Shown here in pieces: positions 40,189 to 54,060 of a stretch of 64,000 nt of DNA (within the stretch, counting starts at the first letter, position 1; each line of letters starts with the position of its first letter). Below the pieces are notes generated by a model. The model was given only the letters and a program-made list of their open reading frames with translations. It made no database searches and was not told where the DNA came from. The position numbers and the translations under genes are program-made. The stretch spans positions 124,001-188,000 of the forward strand of contig NW_027480480.1 of NCBI RefSeq assembly GCF_051401765.1, in the 5' to 3' direction. Source of the stretch: Calliopsis andreniformis (taxonomy: Eukaryota > Arthropoda > Insecta > Hymenoptera > Andrenidae).

Positions 40189-40751
40189 GAGGGTTGATGG
40201 TTGAGTATTGAGGATTGAGTATTGAGGATTGAGGATTGAGTATTGAGGATTGAGGATTGAGGATTGAAGATTGAGTATTGAGGATTGAAGATTGAGGATT
40301 GAGGTCTGCGAATTGAGAATTGAGGATTGAAGATTGAGGATTGGGTGTTGAGGATTGAAGAATGAGGATTGAGGATTGAGGATTGTGGATTGAGGATTGA
40401 AGATTGAGGATTGGGTATTGAGGATTGAACATTGAGGATTGAGGGTTGAGGATTGAGGATTGAGGATTGACGATTGAGGATTGAGGAATGAGGATGAGGG
40501 CTGAGGGTTGCGGATTGAGGTTTGAGGTCTGAGGACTGAGGATTGAGGATTGAGAATTGAGGACTGAGGATTGAAGATTGAAGACTGAGGATTGGGTATT
40601 CAGGATTGAAGCCTGACGATTGACAATGGAGGATTGAGGATTGAGGATTGAGGATTGAGGATTGAGGATTGAGAATGGAGGATTGAAGATTGAGTATTGA
40701 GAATTGACGATTGAAGATTGAGGATTGAGGATTGAGGATTGAGGGTTGAGT

Positions 40752-40810
40752 GTTGAGGTTTGAGTATTGAATACTGAGAATTCAGGATATTCTATTGAGT
40801 ATTGAGAACT
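40752..40810 (+). repeat. Island A12 (AC allele, last before type 2)
   Basis: GAATTC at 40778, 622 bp after A11 and with the same flanks. It is the last island before the 18-kb island-free interval. Confidence 0.85.
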
Positions 40811-41386
40811 GAGGGTTGATGGTTGAGTATTGAGGATTGAGTATTGAGGATTGAGGATTGAGTATTGAGGATTGAGGATTGAGGATTGAAGATTGAGTAT
40901 TGAGGATTGAAGATTGAGGATTGAGGTCTGCGAATTGAGAATTGAGGATTGAAGATTGAGGATTGGGTGTTGAGGATTGAAGAATGAGGATTGAGGATTG
41001 AGGATTGTGGATTGAGGATTGAAGATTGAGGATTGGGTATTGAGGATTGAAGAATGAGGATTGAGGATTGAGGACTGAGTATTGAGTGTTGCAGATTGAG
41101 TATTGAGGATTGGGTGTTGAGGATTGAAGAATGAGGATTGAGGATTGAGGATTGTGGGTTGAGGATTGAAGATCGAGAATTGGGTATTGCGGATTGAACA
41201 TTGAGGATTGAGGATTGAGGATTGAGGATTGAGGATTGAGGACTGAAGATTGAATATCGATGATTGAAGATTGAGGATTGAGGATTGATGGTTGTGGATT
41301 GAGGACGAGGACTGAGGGTTGAGTATTGATGTTTGATGCCTGAGGATTGAGGATTGAGGATCGAGGATTGAGGATTGAGGATTGAA

Positions 41387-42221
41387 GGTTGAGTATTGAG
41401 GATTGAAGATTGAGGATTCAAGATTGAGTATTGATGATTGAATATTGAGGATTGAGGATTGAGGATTGAGGATTGAGGATTGGGTATTGAGGATTGAGTA
41501 ATGAGGATTGAGGATTGAGGTTTGAGTATTGGGGATTGCAGATTGAGTATTGGCGATTGAAGATTGAGGATTGAGGATTGAGGATTGAGGAATGAGGATC
41601 GAAGATTGAGTATTGAGGATTGAAGATTGAGGATAGAGGATTGAGTACTGAGGATGGAGGATGAGGGCTGAGGGTTGAAGATTGAGGATTGAGAAATGAG
41701 GATTGAGGATTGAGGATTGAAATTGAGGATTGGGTATTGAGGATTGAAGAATGAGGATTGAGGAATTAGGATTGAGGATTGAGGATTGAGGATTGAGGAT
41801 TGAAGGTTGAGTATTGAGGATTGAATATTGAGGATTCAAGATTGAGTATTGATGATTGAATATTGAGGATTGAGGATTGAGGATTGAGGATTGAGGATTG
41901 GGTATTGAGGATTGAGTAATGAGGATTGAGGATTGAGGTTTGAGTATTGGGGATTGCAGATTGAGTATTGGCGATTGAAGATTGAGGATTGAGGATTGAG
42001 GATTGAGGAATGAGGATCGAAGATTGAGTATTGAGGATTGAAGATTGAGGATAGAGGATTGAGTACTGAGGATGGAGGATGAGGGCTCAGGGTTGAAGAT
42101 TGAGGATTGAGAAATGAGGATTGAGGATTGAGGATTGAAATTGAGGATTGGGTATTGAGGATTGAAGAATGAGGATTGAGGAATTAGGATTGAGGATTGA
42201 GGATTGAGGATTGAAGATTGA
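41387..42221 (+). repeat. 418-bp tandem repeat, two copies
   Basis: Landmarks step by 418 bp: GAGTAATG (41496, 41914), GGATCGAAG (41596, 42014), GAGTACTG (41643, 42061) and GAATTAGG (41763, 42181). A partial third copy, containing only the GAGTACTG-to-GAATTAGG part, starts 541 bp further on (42602 to 42722). 418 is not a multiple of 7, because the unit contains 6-bp members. Confidence 0.85.
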
Positions 42222-42428
42222 GGATTGGGTATTGAGGATTGAAGAATGAGGATTGAGGATTGAGGATTGGGGATTGAGGATTGAAGATTAGTGTTGAGGA
42301 TTGAAGATTGAGGATTGAGGATTGAGGATTGAGGATTGAGGATTGAAGATTGGGTATTGAGGATTGAAGATTGAGGATTGAGTATTGATGATTGAATATT
42401 GAGGATTGAGGATTGAGGTTTGAGGATT

Positions 42429-43120
42429 GAGGACGAGGACTGACGGTAGAGGATTTAGGTTTGAGGATTGAGGATTGAGGAACGAGGATTGAGGATGAGT
42501 GCTAAGGGTCGGGGATTGAGGTTCGACGACTGAGGACTGAGGATTGAGGATTGAGAATTGAGGATTGATGTTTGAGTATTGAATATTGAGGATAGAGGAT
42601 TGAGTACTGAGGATGGAGGATGAGGGCTGAGGGTTGAAGATTGAGGATTGAGAAATGAGGATTGAGGATTGAGGATTGAAATTGAGGATTGGGTATTGAG
42701 GATTGAAGAATGAGGATTGAGGAATTAGGATTGAGGATTGAGGATTGAGGATTGAAGATTGAGGATTGGGTATTGAGGATTGAAGAATGAGGATTGAGGA
42801 TTGAGGATTGGGGATTGAGGATTGAAGATTAGTGTTGAGGATTGATGATTGAGGATTGAGGATTGAGGATTGAGGATTGAGGATTGAAGATTGGGTATTG
42901 AAGATTGAAGATTGAGGATTGAGTATTGAGGATTGAGGATTCAGGGTTGAAAATTGAGGATTGAGGATCGAGGATTGAGGATTGAGGATTGAGGATTGAA
43001 GGTTGAATATTGATGATTGAATATTGAGGACTGAGGATTGAGGGTTGTGGATTGAGGACGAGGGCTGTGGGTTGAATATTGATGTTTGAGGTCTGAGTAT
43101 TAAGGATTGAGGATTGAGAA
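42429..43120 (+). repeat. Block repeated at +9,492 bp (copy 1)
   Basis: GTGCTAAGGG (42499 and 51991), GAGTACTG (42602 and 52094), GAATTAGG (42722 and 52214) and GAGGACTGAGG (43026 and 52518) keep an exact 9,492-bp offset. There are scattered differences, such as GGGCTGTGGG near 43,060 against GGGCTGAGGG in the partner. Confidence 0.78.
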
Positions 43121-43173
43121 TTGAGGATTGAGGATTGAGGATTGAAGATTGAGGATTGAGTATTGAGGATTGA

Positions 43174-46100
43174 GGATTCAGGGTTGAAGATTGAGGATTG
43201 AGGATTGAGGATTGAGGATTGAGGATTGAGGATTGAGGATTGAGGATGAAGACTGAGGGTTGAGGATTGAGGTTTGAGGAACGAGGATCGAGGATTGAGG
43301 ATTGAGGATTGAAGATTGAGTATTGAGGATTGAAGATTGAGGATTGAGTATTGAGGATTCAGGGTTGAAGACTGAGGATTGAGGATTGAGGATTGAGGAT
43401 TGAGGATTGAGGATTGAAGATTGAATATTTATGATTGAATATTGAGGACTGAGGATTGAGGGTTGTGGATTGAGGACGAGGACTGAGGGTTGAATATTGA
43501 TGTTTGAGGTCTGAGGATTAAGGATTGAGGATTGAGATTTGAGGATTGAGGATCGAGGATTGAAGATTAAGGATTGGGTATTTAGGATTGAAGAATGTGG
43601 ATTGAGGATTGAGGTTTGAGGATTGGGGATTGAAGATTGAGTATTGATGATTGAATATTGAGGATTGAGGATTGAGGTTTGAGGATTGAGGATGAAGACT
43701 GAGGGTTGAGGATTGAGGTTTGAGGAACGATGATTGAGGATTGAGGATTGAGGACTAAGGATTGACGATTGAGTATTGAAGATTGAGGATTGATGACTGA
43801 GGATTGACGACTGAGAATTGAGGATTGAGGATTGATGATTGAAGATTGAGTATTGAGGATTGAATATTGCGGATTGAGGATTGAGGATAGAGGATTGAGG
43901 ATTGAGGATTGAGGATTGAGGATTGAGGATTGAAGATTGAGTATTGAGTATTGAAGGTTGAGGATTGTGGATTGAGGATTAAGGATTGTGGATTGATTAT
44001 TGTAGATTGAGTATTGATGCCTGAGGATTGAGGATTGAGGATTGTGGATTGAATATTGTAGATTGAGTATTGATGCCTGAGGATTGAGGATTGAGGAATG
44101 AGGATCGAAGATTGAGTATTGAGGATCGAAGATTGAGGATAGAGGATTGAGTACTGAGGATGGAGGATGAGGGCTGAGGGTTGAAGATTGAGGATTGAGA
44201 AATGAGGATTGAGGATTGAGGATTGAAATTGAGGATTGGGTATTGAGGATTGAAGAATGAGGATTGAGGATTGAGGATTGGGGATTGAGGATTGAAGATT
44301 AGTGTTGAGGATTGAAGATTGAGGATTGAGGATTGAGGATTGAGGATTGAGGATTGAAGATTGGGTATTGAGGATTGAAGATTGAGGACTGAGTATTGAG
44401 GATTGAGGATTAAGGGTTGAAAATTGAGGATTGAGGATCGAGGATTGAGGAATGAGGATTGAGGATTGAAGATTGAATATTGATGATTGAATATTGAGGA
44501 CTGAGGATTGAGGATTGAGCATTGAGGATTGAAGATTGATGACTGGGGATTGAGGATTGAATATTGAGGATTAACGATTGAAGATTGGGGATTGAGGATC
44601 TAGGATCGGAGATTGATTATTGAGGATTGAAGATTGAGGATTGACGATTGAGGATTGAGGATTGAGAATTGAGGATGAGGACTGAGGGTTGAGGATTGAG
44701 GTTTGAGGAATGAGGATTGATGGTTGAGGATTGAGGGTTTAGGATTGAGGATTGAGGATTGAGGATTGAGTATTGAAGATTGAGTATTGATACCTGAGGA
44801 TTGAGGATTGAGGATTGAGGATTGAGGATTGAGGATTGAAGATTGAGTATTGGGGATTGAAGATTGAGGATTGAGGATTGAGTATTGAGGATGGAGAATG
44901 AGGACTGACGGTTGAGGATTGAGGTTTGAGGATTGAAGATTGAGGACTGAGGACTGAGGATTGAGGATTGAGGATTGAGCATTGAGGATTGAAGATTGAG
45001 TACTGGGGATTCGGGATTGCAGATTGAGGATTAAGGATTGAAGATTGAGTATTGAGGATTGAAGATAGAGGATTGAGTATTGAGGATTGAGGATTCAGGG
45101 TTGAAAATTGAGGATTGAGGATTGAGGATTGAAGATTGAATATTGATGATTGAATATTGAGGACTGAGGATTGAGGGTTGTGGATTGAGGACGAGGACTA
45201 AGGGTTGAATATTGATGTTTGAGGTCTGAGGATTAAGGATTGAGGATTGAGAATTGAGGATTGAGGATTGAGGATTGGAAATTGAGGATTGGGTATTTAG
45301 GATTGAAGAATGAGGAATGAGGATTGAGGTTTGAGGATTGAGGATTGAAGATTGAGTATTGATGATTGAATATTGAGGATTGATGATTGAGGTTTGAGGA
45401 TTGAGGACGAGGACTGACGGTTGAGGATTGAGGTTAGAGTATTGAGGATTGGGGATTGAGGACTGAGGATTGAGGATTGAGGATTGAGGATTGAGCATTG
45501 AGGATTGAAGATTGATGACTGGCGATTGAGGATTGAATATTGAGGATTAACGATTGAAGATTGGGGATTGAGGATCTAGGATCGGAGATTGATTATTGAG
45601 GATTGAAGATTGAGGATTGACGATTGAGGATTGAGGATTGAGAATTGAGGATGAGGACTGAGGGTTGAGGATTGAGGTTTGAGGAATGAGGATTGATGGT
45701 TGAGGATTGAGGATTGAGGATTGAGGATTGAGGATTGAGGATTGAGTATTGAAGATTGAGTATTGATACCTGAGGATTGAGGATTGAGGATTGAGGATTG
45801 AGGATTGAGGATTGAAGATTGAGTATTGGGGATTGAAGATTGAGGATTGAGGATTGAGGATTGAGGATGGAGAATGAGGACTGACGGTTGAGGATTGAGG
45901 TTTGAGGATTGAAGATTGAGGACTGAGGACTGAGGATTGAGGATTGAGGATTGAGCACTGAGGATTGAAGATTCAGTACTGGGGATTCGGTATTGCAGAT
46001 TGAGGATTAAGGATTGAAGATTGAGTATTGAGGATTGAAGATAGAGGATTGAGTATTGAGGATTGAGGATTCAGGGTTGAAAATTGAGGATTGAGGATTG

Positions 46101-46318
46101 AGGATTGAGGATTGAGGATTGAGGATTGAAGATTGAATATTGATGATTGAATATTGAGGACTGAGGATTGAGGGTTGTGGATTGAGGACGAGGACTGAGG
46201 GTTGAATATTGATGTTTGAGGTCTGAGGATTAAGGATTGAGGATTGAGAATTGAGGATTGAGGATTGAGGATTGGAAATTGAGGATTGGGTATTTAGGAT
46301 TGAAGAATGAGGATTGAG
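43174..46318 (+). repeat. 3.1-kb block, copy 1 of the 11,125-bp pair
   Basis: Matches 54,061-57,443. The offset is 10,887 bp on the left (GGATTCAGGG at 43174 and 54061) and 11,125 bp on the right (GAATGAGGATCG at 44096 and 55221). The change of offset comes from two extra heptads near 54,640 and about 224 bp present only in copy 2. The match ends near 46,318, where copy 2 goes on with GAATTAGG. Confidence 0.85.
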
Positions 46319-47400
46319 GATTGAGGTTTGAGGATTGAGGACTGAAGATTGAGTATTGATGATTGAATATTGAGGATTGATGATTGAGGTTTGAGGATTG
46401 AGGACGAGGACTGACGGTTGAGGATTGAGGTTTGAGGATTAAGGATTGGGGATTGAGGACTGAGGATTGAGGATTGAGGATTGAGCATTGAGGATTGAAG
46501 ATTGATGACTGGGGATTGAGGATTGAAGATTGAGGATTAACGATTGAAGGTTGGGGATTGAGGACCTAGGATCGGAGATTGATTATTGAGGATTGAAGAT
46601 TGAGGATTGAGGATTGAGGATTGAGGATTGAGAATTGAGAATTGAGGATGAGGACTCAGGGTTGAGGATTGAGGTTTGAGGAATGAGGATTGATGGTTGA
46701 GGATTGAGGATTGAGGATTGAGGATTGAGGATTGTGTATTGAAGATTGAGTATTGATGCCTGAGGCTTGAGGATTGAGGATTGCGTATTGAGGATTGAGG
46801 ATTGAAGATTGAGTATTGGGGATTGAAGATTGAGGATTGAGGATTGAGGATTGAGGTTTGAGAATGAGGACTGACGGTTGAGGATTGAGGTTTGAGGATT
46901 GAAGATTGAGGTCTGAGGACTGAGGATTGAGGATTGAGGATTGAGCATTGAGGATTGAAGATTGAGTACTGGGGATTGGGGATTGAAGATTGAGGATAAT
47001 GGATTGAAGATTGGGGATTGAGGATCAAGAATTGGAGATTGATTATTGAGGACTCAAGATTGAGGATTGAGAATTGAGAATTGAGTATGAGGACTGAGGG
47101 TTGAGGATTGAGGTTTGAGGAATGAGGATTGAGGATTGAGGATTGAGGATTGAGGATTGCGGATTGAAGATTGAGTATTGATGATTGAATATTGAGGATT
47201 GAGGATTGAGGTTTGAGGATTGAGGATTGAGGAGTGAGGATTGAGGGTTGAGTATTGAAGATTGAGTATTGATGCCTGAGGATTGAGGATCGAGAATTGA
47301 GGATTGAGGATTGGAGATTGATTATTGAGGATTGAAGATTGAGCATTGAGGATTGAGGATTGAGAATTGAGGATTGAGCATTGAAGATTGAGTATTGATG
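44500..47400 (+). repeat. 976/990-bp tandem repeat (3 copies and a degenerate fourth)
   Basis: The landmark GGATCGGAGATTGATTATTG lies at 44603, 45579 and 46569, steps of 976 and 990 bp. A decayed version (AAGAATTGGAGATTGATT) follows near 47,030. Other members of the unit are GATGACTGGGG, GATTAACGATTG, GGATGAGGACTGAGGG, GATACCTGAGG (GATGCCTGAGG in the third) and GAGTACTGGGG. The same unit appears twice more at 55,728 and 56,704. Confidence 0.88.
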
Positions 47401-48469
47401 CCTGAGGATTGAGGATTGAGGATTGAGGATTGAGGATTGAGGATTGAGGATTGAAGATTGAGTATTGAGTATTGAAGGTTGAGGATTGTGGATTGAGGAT
47501 TAAGGACTGAGGATTGAATATTGTAGATTGAGTATTGATGCCTGAGGGTTGAGGATTGAGGATTGAGGATTGAGGATTGAGGATTGAGGATTGAAGATTG
47601 AGTATTGAGGATTGAAGATTGAGGGTTGAAGATTGAGTATTGATGATTGAATATTGAGGATTGAGGATTGAGGATCGAGGATTGAAGATTGAGAATTGAG
47701 GATTGAAGATTGAGGATTGAGGATTGAGGATTGAGGATTGAGGATTGAGGATTGAAGATTCAGTATTGAGTATTGAAGCTTGAGGATTGTGGATTGAGGG
47801 TTAAGGATTGAGGATTGAATATTGTAGATTGAGTATTGATGCCTGAGGATTGAGGATTGAGGATTGAGGATTGAGGATTCAGGATTGAAGATTGAGTATT
47901 GAGGATTGAAGATTGAGGGTTGAAGATTGAGTATTGATGATTGAATATTGAGGAATGAGGATTGAGGATTGAGGATTGAGGATTGAGGATTGAAGATTGA
48001 AGATTGAGTATGGATGATTGAATATTGAGGATTGAGGATTGAGGTTTGATGAACGAGGATTGAGGATTGAGGATTGAGGACTAAGGATTGACGATTGAGT
48101 ATTGAAGATTGAGGATTGATGACTGAGGATTGACGACTGAGAATTGGGGATTGAGGATTGATGATTGAAGATTGAGTATTGAGGATTGAATATTGAGGAT
48201 TGAGGATCGAGGATCGAAGATTGAGAATTGAGGATTGAAGATTGGGGATTGAGGATTGAGTATTGAGGATGGAGGATGGGGGCTGAGGGTTGAATATTGA
48301 GGATTGAGGATTGAGTATTGAGGATTGAAGATTGAGGGTTGAAGATTGAGTATTGATGATTGAAGATTGAGTATTGAGGATTGAATATTGAGGATTGAGG
48401 ATTGAGGCTTGAAGATTGAGTATTGAGGATTGAGAATTGAGGATAGATGCTTGAGGATTGAAGATTGAG

Positions 48470-49660
48470 GATTGAGGATTGAGGATTGAGGACTAAGGAT
48501 TGACGATTGAGTATTGAAGATTGAGGATTGATGACTGAGGATTGACGACTGAGAATTGAGGATTGAGGATTGATGATTGAAGATTGAGTATTGAGGATTG
48601 AATATTGAGGATTGAGGATTGAGGATTGAGGATTGAGGATTGAGGATTGAGGATTGAAGATTGAGTATTGAGTATTGAAGGTTGAGGATTGTGGATTGAG
48701 GATTAAGGACTGAGGATTGTACATTGTAGATTGAGTATTGATGCCTGAGGATTGAGAATTGAGGATTGAGGATTGAGGATTGAGGATTGAGTATTGAAGA
48801 TTGAGTATTGAGGATTGAAGATTGAGGGTTGAGTATTGAGGATTGAAGATTGAGGATTGAGTATTGAGGATTGAGGATTCAGGGTTGAAGATTGAGGATT
48901 GAGGATTGAGGATTGAGGATTGAGGATTGAGGATTGGGTGTTTAGTATTGAAGAATGAGGATTGAGGATTGAGGTTTGAGGATTGAGGATTGAAGATTGA
49001 GTATTGATGATTGAATATTGAGGGTTGAGGATTGAGGTTTGAGGATTGAGGATGAAGACTGAGGGTTGAGGATTGAGGTTTGACGAACGAGGAACGAGGA
49101 TTGAGGATTGAGGACTAAGGATTGACGATTGAGTATTGAAGATTGAGGATTGATGACTGAGGATTGACGACTGAGAATTGGGGATTGAGGATTGATGATT
49201 GAAGATTGAGTATTGAGGATTGAATATTGAGGATTGAGGATTGAGGATTGAAGATTGAGTATTGACAATTGAATATTGAAGATTGAGGATTGAGGATTGA
49301 GGATTGAGGATTGAGGATTGAAGATTGAGTATTGAGGATTGAAATTGAGGGTTGAAGATTGAGTATTGATGATTGAATATTGAGGATTGAGGATTGAGGA
49401 TTGTGGACTGAGGATTGAGGATTGAGGATTGAAGATTGAGTATTGATGATTGAATATTGAGGATTGAGGATTGAGGTTTGAGGATTGAGGACGAAGACTG
49501 ACGGTAGAGGAGTTAGGTTTGAGGATTGAGGATTGCGGAATGAGGATTGAGGATGAGTGCTAAGGGTCGGGGATTGAGGTTCGGCGACTGAGGACTGAGG
49601 ATTGAGGATTGAGAATTGAGGATTGATGTTTGAGGATTGAAGATTGAGGATTGAGGATTG
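48470..49660 (+). repeat. 1.2-kb block repeated at +2,156 bp (copy 1)
   Basis: GACTAAGG (48491 and 50647), GTACATTGTAG (48719 and 50875) and the GGGTGTTTAG word (about 48,936 and 51,092) recur at 2,156 bp. By the GTGCTAAGGG cassette the offset is 2,155 (49557 and 51712), so one base was gained or lost in between. Matching stops near 49,660. Confidence 0.82.
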
Positions 49661-50625
49661 AGTATTGAGGATTCAGGGTTGAAGACTGAGGATTGAGCAT
49701 TGAGGGTTGAGGATTGAGGATTGAGGATTGAAGATTGAATATTTATGATTGTATATTGAAGACTGAGGATTGAGGGTTGTGGATTGAGGACGAGGACTGA
49801 GGGTTGAATATTGATGTTTGAGGTCTGAGGATTAAGGATTGAGGATTGAGAATTGAGGATTGAGGATTGAGGATTGAAGATTAAGGATTGGGTATTTAGG
49901 ATTGAAGAATGTGGATTGAGGTTTGAGGTTTGAGGATTGGGGATTGAAGATTGAGTATTGATGATTGAATATTGAGGATTGAGGATTGAGGTTTGAGGAT
50001 TGAGGATGAAGACTGAGGGTTGAGGATTGAGGTTTGAGGAACGATGATTGAGGATTGAGGATTGAGAACTAAGGATTGACGATTGAGTATTGAAGATTGA
50101 GGATTGATGACTGAGGATTGACGACTGGGAATTGAGGATTGAGGATTGATGATTGAAGATTGAGTATTGAGGATTGAATATTGCGGATTGAGGATTGAGG
50201 ATTGAGGATTGAGGATTGAGGATTGAGGATTGAGGATTGCGGATTGAGGATTGAGGATTGACGATTCAGGGTTGAAGATTGAGGATTGAGGATTGAGGAT
50301 TGAGGATTGAGGATTGAGGATTGGGTGTTTAGTATTGAAGAATGAGGATTGAGGATTGAGGTTTGAGGATTGAGGATTGAAGATTGAGTATTGATGATTG
50401 AATATTGAGGGTTGAGGATTGAGGTTTGAGGATTGAGGATGAAGACTGAGGGTTGAGGGTTGAGGTTTGACGAACGAGGATCGAGGATTGAGGATTGAGG
50501 ACTAAGGATTGACGATTGAGAATTGAAGATTGAGGATTGATGACTGAGGATTGACGACTGAGAATTGAGGATTGAGGATTGATGATTGAAGATTGAGTAT
50601 TGAGGATTGAATATTGAGGATTGAG

Positions 50626-51815
50626 GATTGAGGATTGAGGATTGAGGACTAAGGATTGACGATTGAGTATTGAAGATTGAGGATTGATGACTGAGGATTG
50701 ACGACTGAGAATTGAGGATTGAGGATTGATGATTGAAGATTGAGTATTGAGGATTGAATAGTGAGGATTGAGGATTGAGGATTGAGGATTGAGGATTGAG
50801 GATTGAGGATTGAAGATTGAGTATTGAGTATTGAAGGTTGAGGATTGTGGATTGAGGATTAAGGACTGAGGATTGTACATTGTAGATTGAGTATTGATGC
50901 CTGAGGATTGAGAATTGAGGATTGAGGATTGAGGATTGAGGATTGAGTATTGAAGATTGAGTATTGAGGATTGAAGATTGAGGGTTGAGTATTGAGGATT
51001 GAAGATTGAGGATTGAGTATTGAGGATTGAGGATTCAGGGTTGAAGATTGAGGATTGAGGATTGAGGATTGAGGATTGAGGATTGAGGATTGGGTGTTTA
51101 GTATTGAAGAATGAGGATTGAGGATTGAGGTTTGAGGATTGAGGATTGAAGATTGAGTATTGATGATTGAATATTGAGGGTTGAGGATTGAGGTTTGAGG
51201 ATTGAGGATGAAGACTGAGGGTTGAGGATTGAGGTTTGACGAACGAGGAACGAGGATTGAGGATTGAGGACTAAGGATTGACGATTGAGTATTGAAGATT
51301 GAGGATTGATGACTGAGGATTGACGACTGAGAATTGGGGATTGAGGATTGATGATTGAAGATTGAGTATTGAGGATTGAATATTGAGGATTGAGGATTGA
51401 GGATTGAAGATTGAGTATTGACAATTGAATATTGAGGATTGAGGATTGAGGATTGAGGATTGAGGATTGAGGATTGAAGATTGAGTATTGAGGATTGAAA
51501 TTGAGGGTTGAAGATTGAGTATTGATGATTGAATATTGAGGATTGAGGATTGAGGATTGTGGACTGAGGATTGAGGATTGAGGATTGAAGATTGAGTATT
51601 GATGATTGAATATTGAGGATTGAGGATTGAGGTTTGAGGATTGAGGACGAGGACTGACGGTAGAGGAGTTAGGTTTGAGGATTGAGGATTGCGGAATGAG
51701 GATTGAGGATGAGTGCTAAGGGTCGGGGATTGAGGTTCGGCGACTGAGGACTGAGGATTGAGGATTGAGAATTGAGGATTGATGTTTGAGGATTGAAGAT
51801 TGAGGATTGAGGATT
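50626..51815 (+). repeat. 1.2-kb block repeated at +2,156 bp (copy 2)
   Basis: Partner of 48,470-49,660. Small differences include GAATAGTGAGG near 50,757 against GAATATTGAGG, and GAGGACGAGGACTGACGG near 51,645 against GAGGACGAAGACTGACGG. Confidence 0.82.
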
Positions 51816-51920
51816 GAGGATTGAGGATTGAGGATTGAAGATTGGGTATTGAGGATTGAAGATTGAGGATTGAGTATTGATGATTGAATATTGAGGATTG
51901 AGGATTGAGGTTTGAGGATT

Positions 51921-52612
51921 GAGGACGAGGACTGACGGTAGAGGATTTAGGTTTGAGGATTGAGGATTGAGGAACGAGGATTGAGGATGAGTGCTAAGGG
52001 TCGGGGATTGAGGTTCGACGACTGAGGACTGAGGATTGAGGATTGAGAATTGAGGATTGATGTTTGAGGATTGAATATTGAGGATAGAGGATTGAGTACT
52101 GAGGATGGAGGATGAGGGCTGAGGGTTGAAGATTGAGGATTGAGAAATGAGGATTGAGGATTGAGGATTGAAATTGAGGATTGGGTATTGAGGATTGAAG
52201 AATGAGGATTGAGGAATTAGGATTGAGGATTGAGGATTGAGGATTGAAGATTGAGGATTGGGTATTGAGGATTGAAGAATGAGGATTGAGGATTGAGGAT
52301 TGGGGATTGAGGATTGAAGATTAGTGTTGAGGATTGAAGATTGAGGATTGAGGATTGAGGATTGAGGATTGAGGATTGAAGATTGGGTATTGAGGATTGA
52401 AGATTGAGGATTGAGTATTGAGGATTGAGGATTCAGGGTTGAAAATTGAGGATTGAGGATCGAGGATTGAGGATTGAGGATTGAGGATTGAAGATTGAAT
52501 ATTGATGATTGAATATTGAGGACTGAGGATTGAGGGTTGTGGATTGAGGACGAGGGCTGAGGGTTGAATATTGATGTTTGAGGTCTAAGTATTAAGGATT
52601 GAGGATTGAGAA
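51921..52612 (+). repeat. Block repeated at +9,492 bp (copy 2)
   Basis: Downstream partner of 42,429-43,120. Its right part is itself repeated about 1.38-1.40 kb further on (GAGTACTG at 52094 and 53475; GAGGACTGAGG at 52518 and 53913), so it belongs to a local repeat series as well. Confidence 0.78.
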
Positions 52613-54060
52613 TTGAGGATTGAGGATTGAGGATTGAAGATTGAGTATTGAGGATTGAAGATTGAGGATTGAGTATTGAGGATTGAGGATTCAGGGTTGA
52701 AAATTGAGGATTGAGGATTGAGGATTGAGGATTGAGGATTGAGGATTGGGTGTTTAGTATTGAAGAATGAGGATTGAGGATTGAGGTATGAGGATTGAGG
52801 ATTGAAGATTGAGTATTGATGATTGAATATTGAGGGTTGAGGATTGAGGTTTGAGGATTGAGGATGAAGACTGAGGGTTGAGGGTTGAGGTTTGACGAAC
52901 GAGGATCGAGGATTGAGGATTGAGGACTAAGGATTGACGATTGAGAATTGAAGATTGAGGATTGATGACTGAGGATTGACGACTGAGAATTGAGGATTGA
53001 GGATTGATGATTGAAGATTGAGTATTGACGATTGAATATTGAGGATTGAGGATTGAGGATTGAGGATTGAGGATTAAGGATTGTGGATTGAATATTGTAG
53101 ATTGAGTATTGATGCCTGAGGATTGAGGATTGAGGATTGTGGATTGAATATTGTAGATTGAGTATTGATGCCTGAGGATTGAGGATTGAGGATTGAGGAT
53201 TGAGGATTGAGGATTGAAGGTTGAGTATTGAGGATTGAAGATTGAGGATTCAAGATTGAGTATTGATGATTGAATATTGAGGATTGAGGATTGAGGATTG
53301 AGGATTGAGGATTGGGTATTGAGGATTGAGTAATGAGGATTGAGGATTGAGGTTTGAGTATTGGGGATTGCAGATTGAGTATTGGCGATTGAATATTGAG
53401 GATTGAGGATTGAGGATTGAGGAATGAGGATCGAAGATTGAGTATTGAGGATTGAAGATTGAGGATAGAGGATTGAGTACTGAGGATGGAGGACGAGGGC
53501 TGAGGGTTGAAGATTGAGGATTGAGAAATGAGGATTGAGGATTGAGGACTGAAATTGAGGATTGGGTATTGAGGATTGAAGAATGAGGATTGAGGAATTA
53601 GGATTGAGGATTGAGGATTGAGGATTGAAGATTGAGGATTGGGTATTGAGGATTGAAGAATGAGGATTGAGGATTGAGGATTGGGGATTGAGGATTGAAG
53701 ATTAGTGTTGAGGATTGAAGATTGAGGATTGAGGATTGAGGATTGAGGGTTGAGGATTGAGGATTGAAGATTGGGTATTGAGGATTGAAGATTGAGGATT
53801 GAGTATTGAGGATTGAGGATTCAGGGTTGAAAATTGAGGATTGAGGATCGAGGATTGAGGATTGAGGATTGAGGATTGAGGATTGAAGATTGAATATTGA
53901 TGATTGAATATTGAGGACTGAGGATTGAGGGTTGTGGATTGAGGACGAGGGCTGAGGGTTGAATATTGATGTTTGAGGTCTAAGTATTAAGGATTGAGGA
54001 TTGAGAATTGAGGATTGAGGATTGAGGATTGAAGATTGAGGATTGAGTATTGAGGATTGA

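Larger units (their letters stand above)
39420..40447 (+). repeat. 1-kb block repeated at +23,553 bp (copy 1)
   Basis: B island (39668 and 63221), A island (40156 and 63709) and private words such as GATTGACGAGG, GAGGGCTTAGG and GCTGCGGGTTGAGG recur exactly 23,553 bp later. Upstream of about 39,420 the two sequences differ. Downstream the partner runs off the window end, so the true right edge is not visible. Confidence 0.85.
35541..41339 (+). repeat. Type 1 satellite, segment before the type 2 domain
   Basis: Heptads with islands A (36818), B (37838), C (38759), A (39149), B (39668), A (40156) and A (40778). A 2-kb stretch around 36.7-37.5 kb is similar to 40.1-41.2 kb, with AC-type A islands followed by GAGAACTGAGGGTTGATGG and by several units carrying GAGGTCTGCGAATTG. 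The last type 1 words (GTTGAGTATTGATGTTTGA) end near 41,335. Confidence 0.82.
42429..52068 (+). repeat. GTGCTAAGGGTCGGGG cassette family (4 copies in type 2)
   Basis: Copies lie at about 42,429-42,576, 49,487-49,634, 51,642-51,789 and 51,921-52,068, each running from GAGGACGA.GACTGACGGTAG through GTGCTAAGGGTCGGGG to GATGTTTGAG. This is among the most G-rich and most diverged parts of the domain. Two sequence types exist: GGTTCGACGACTG in the first and fourth copies, and GGTTCGGCGACTG with GAGGAGTTAGG in the second and third. The pairs are linked by offsets of 9,492 and 2,155 bp respectively. Confidence 0.85.
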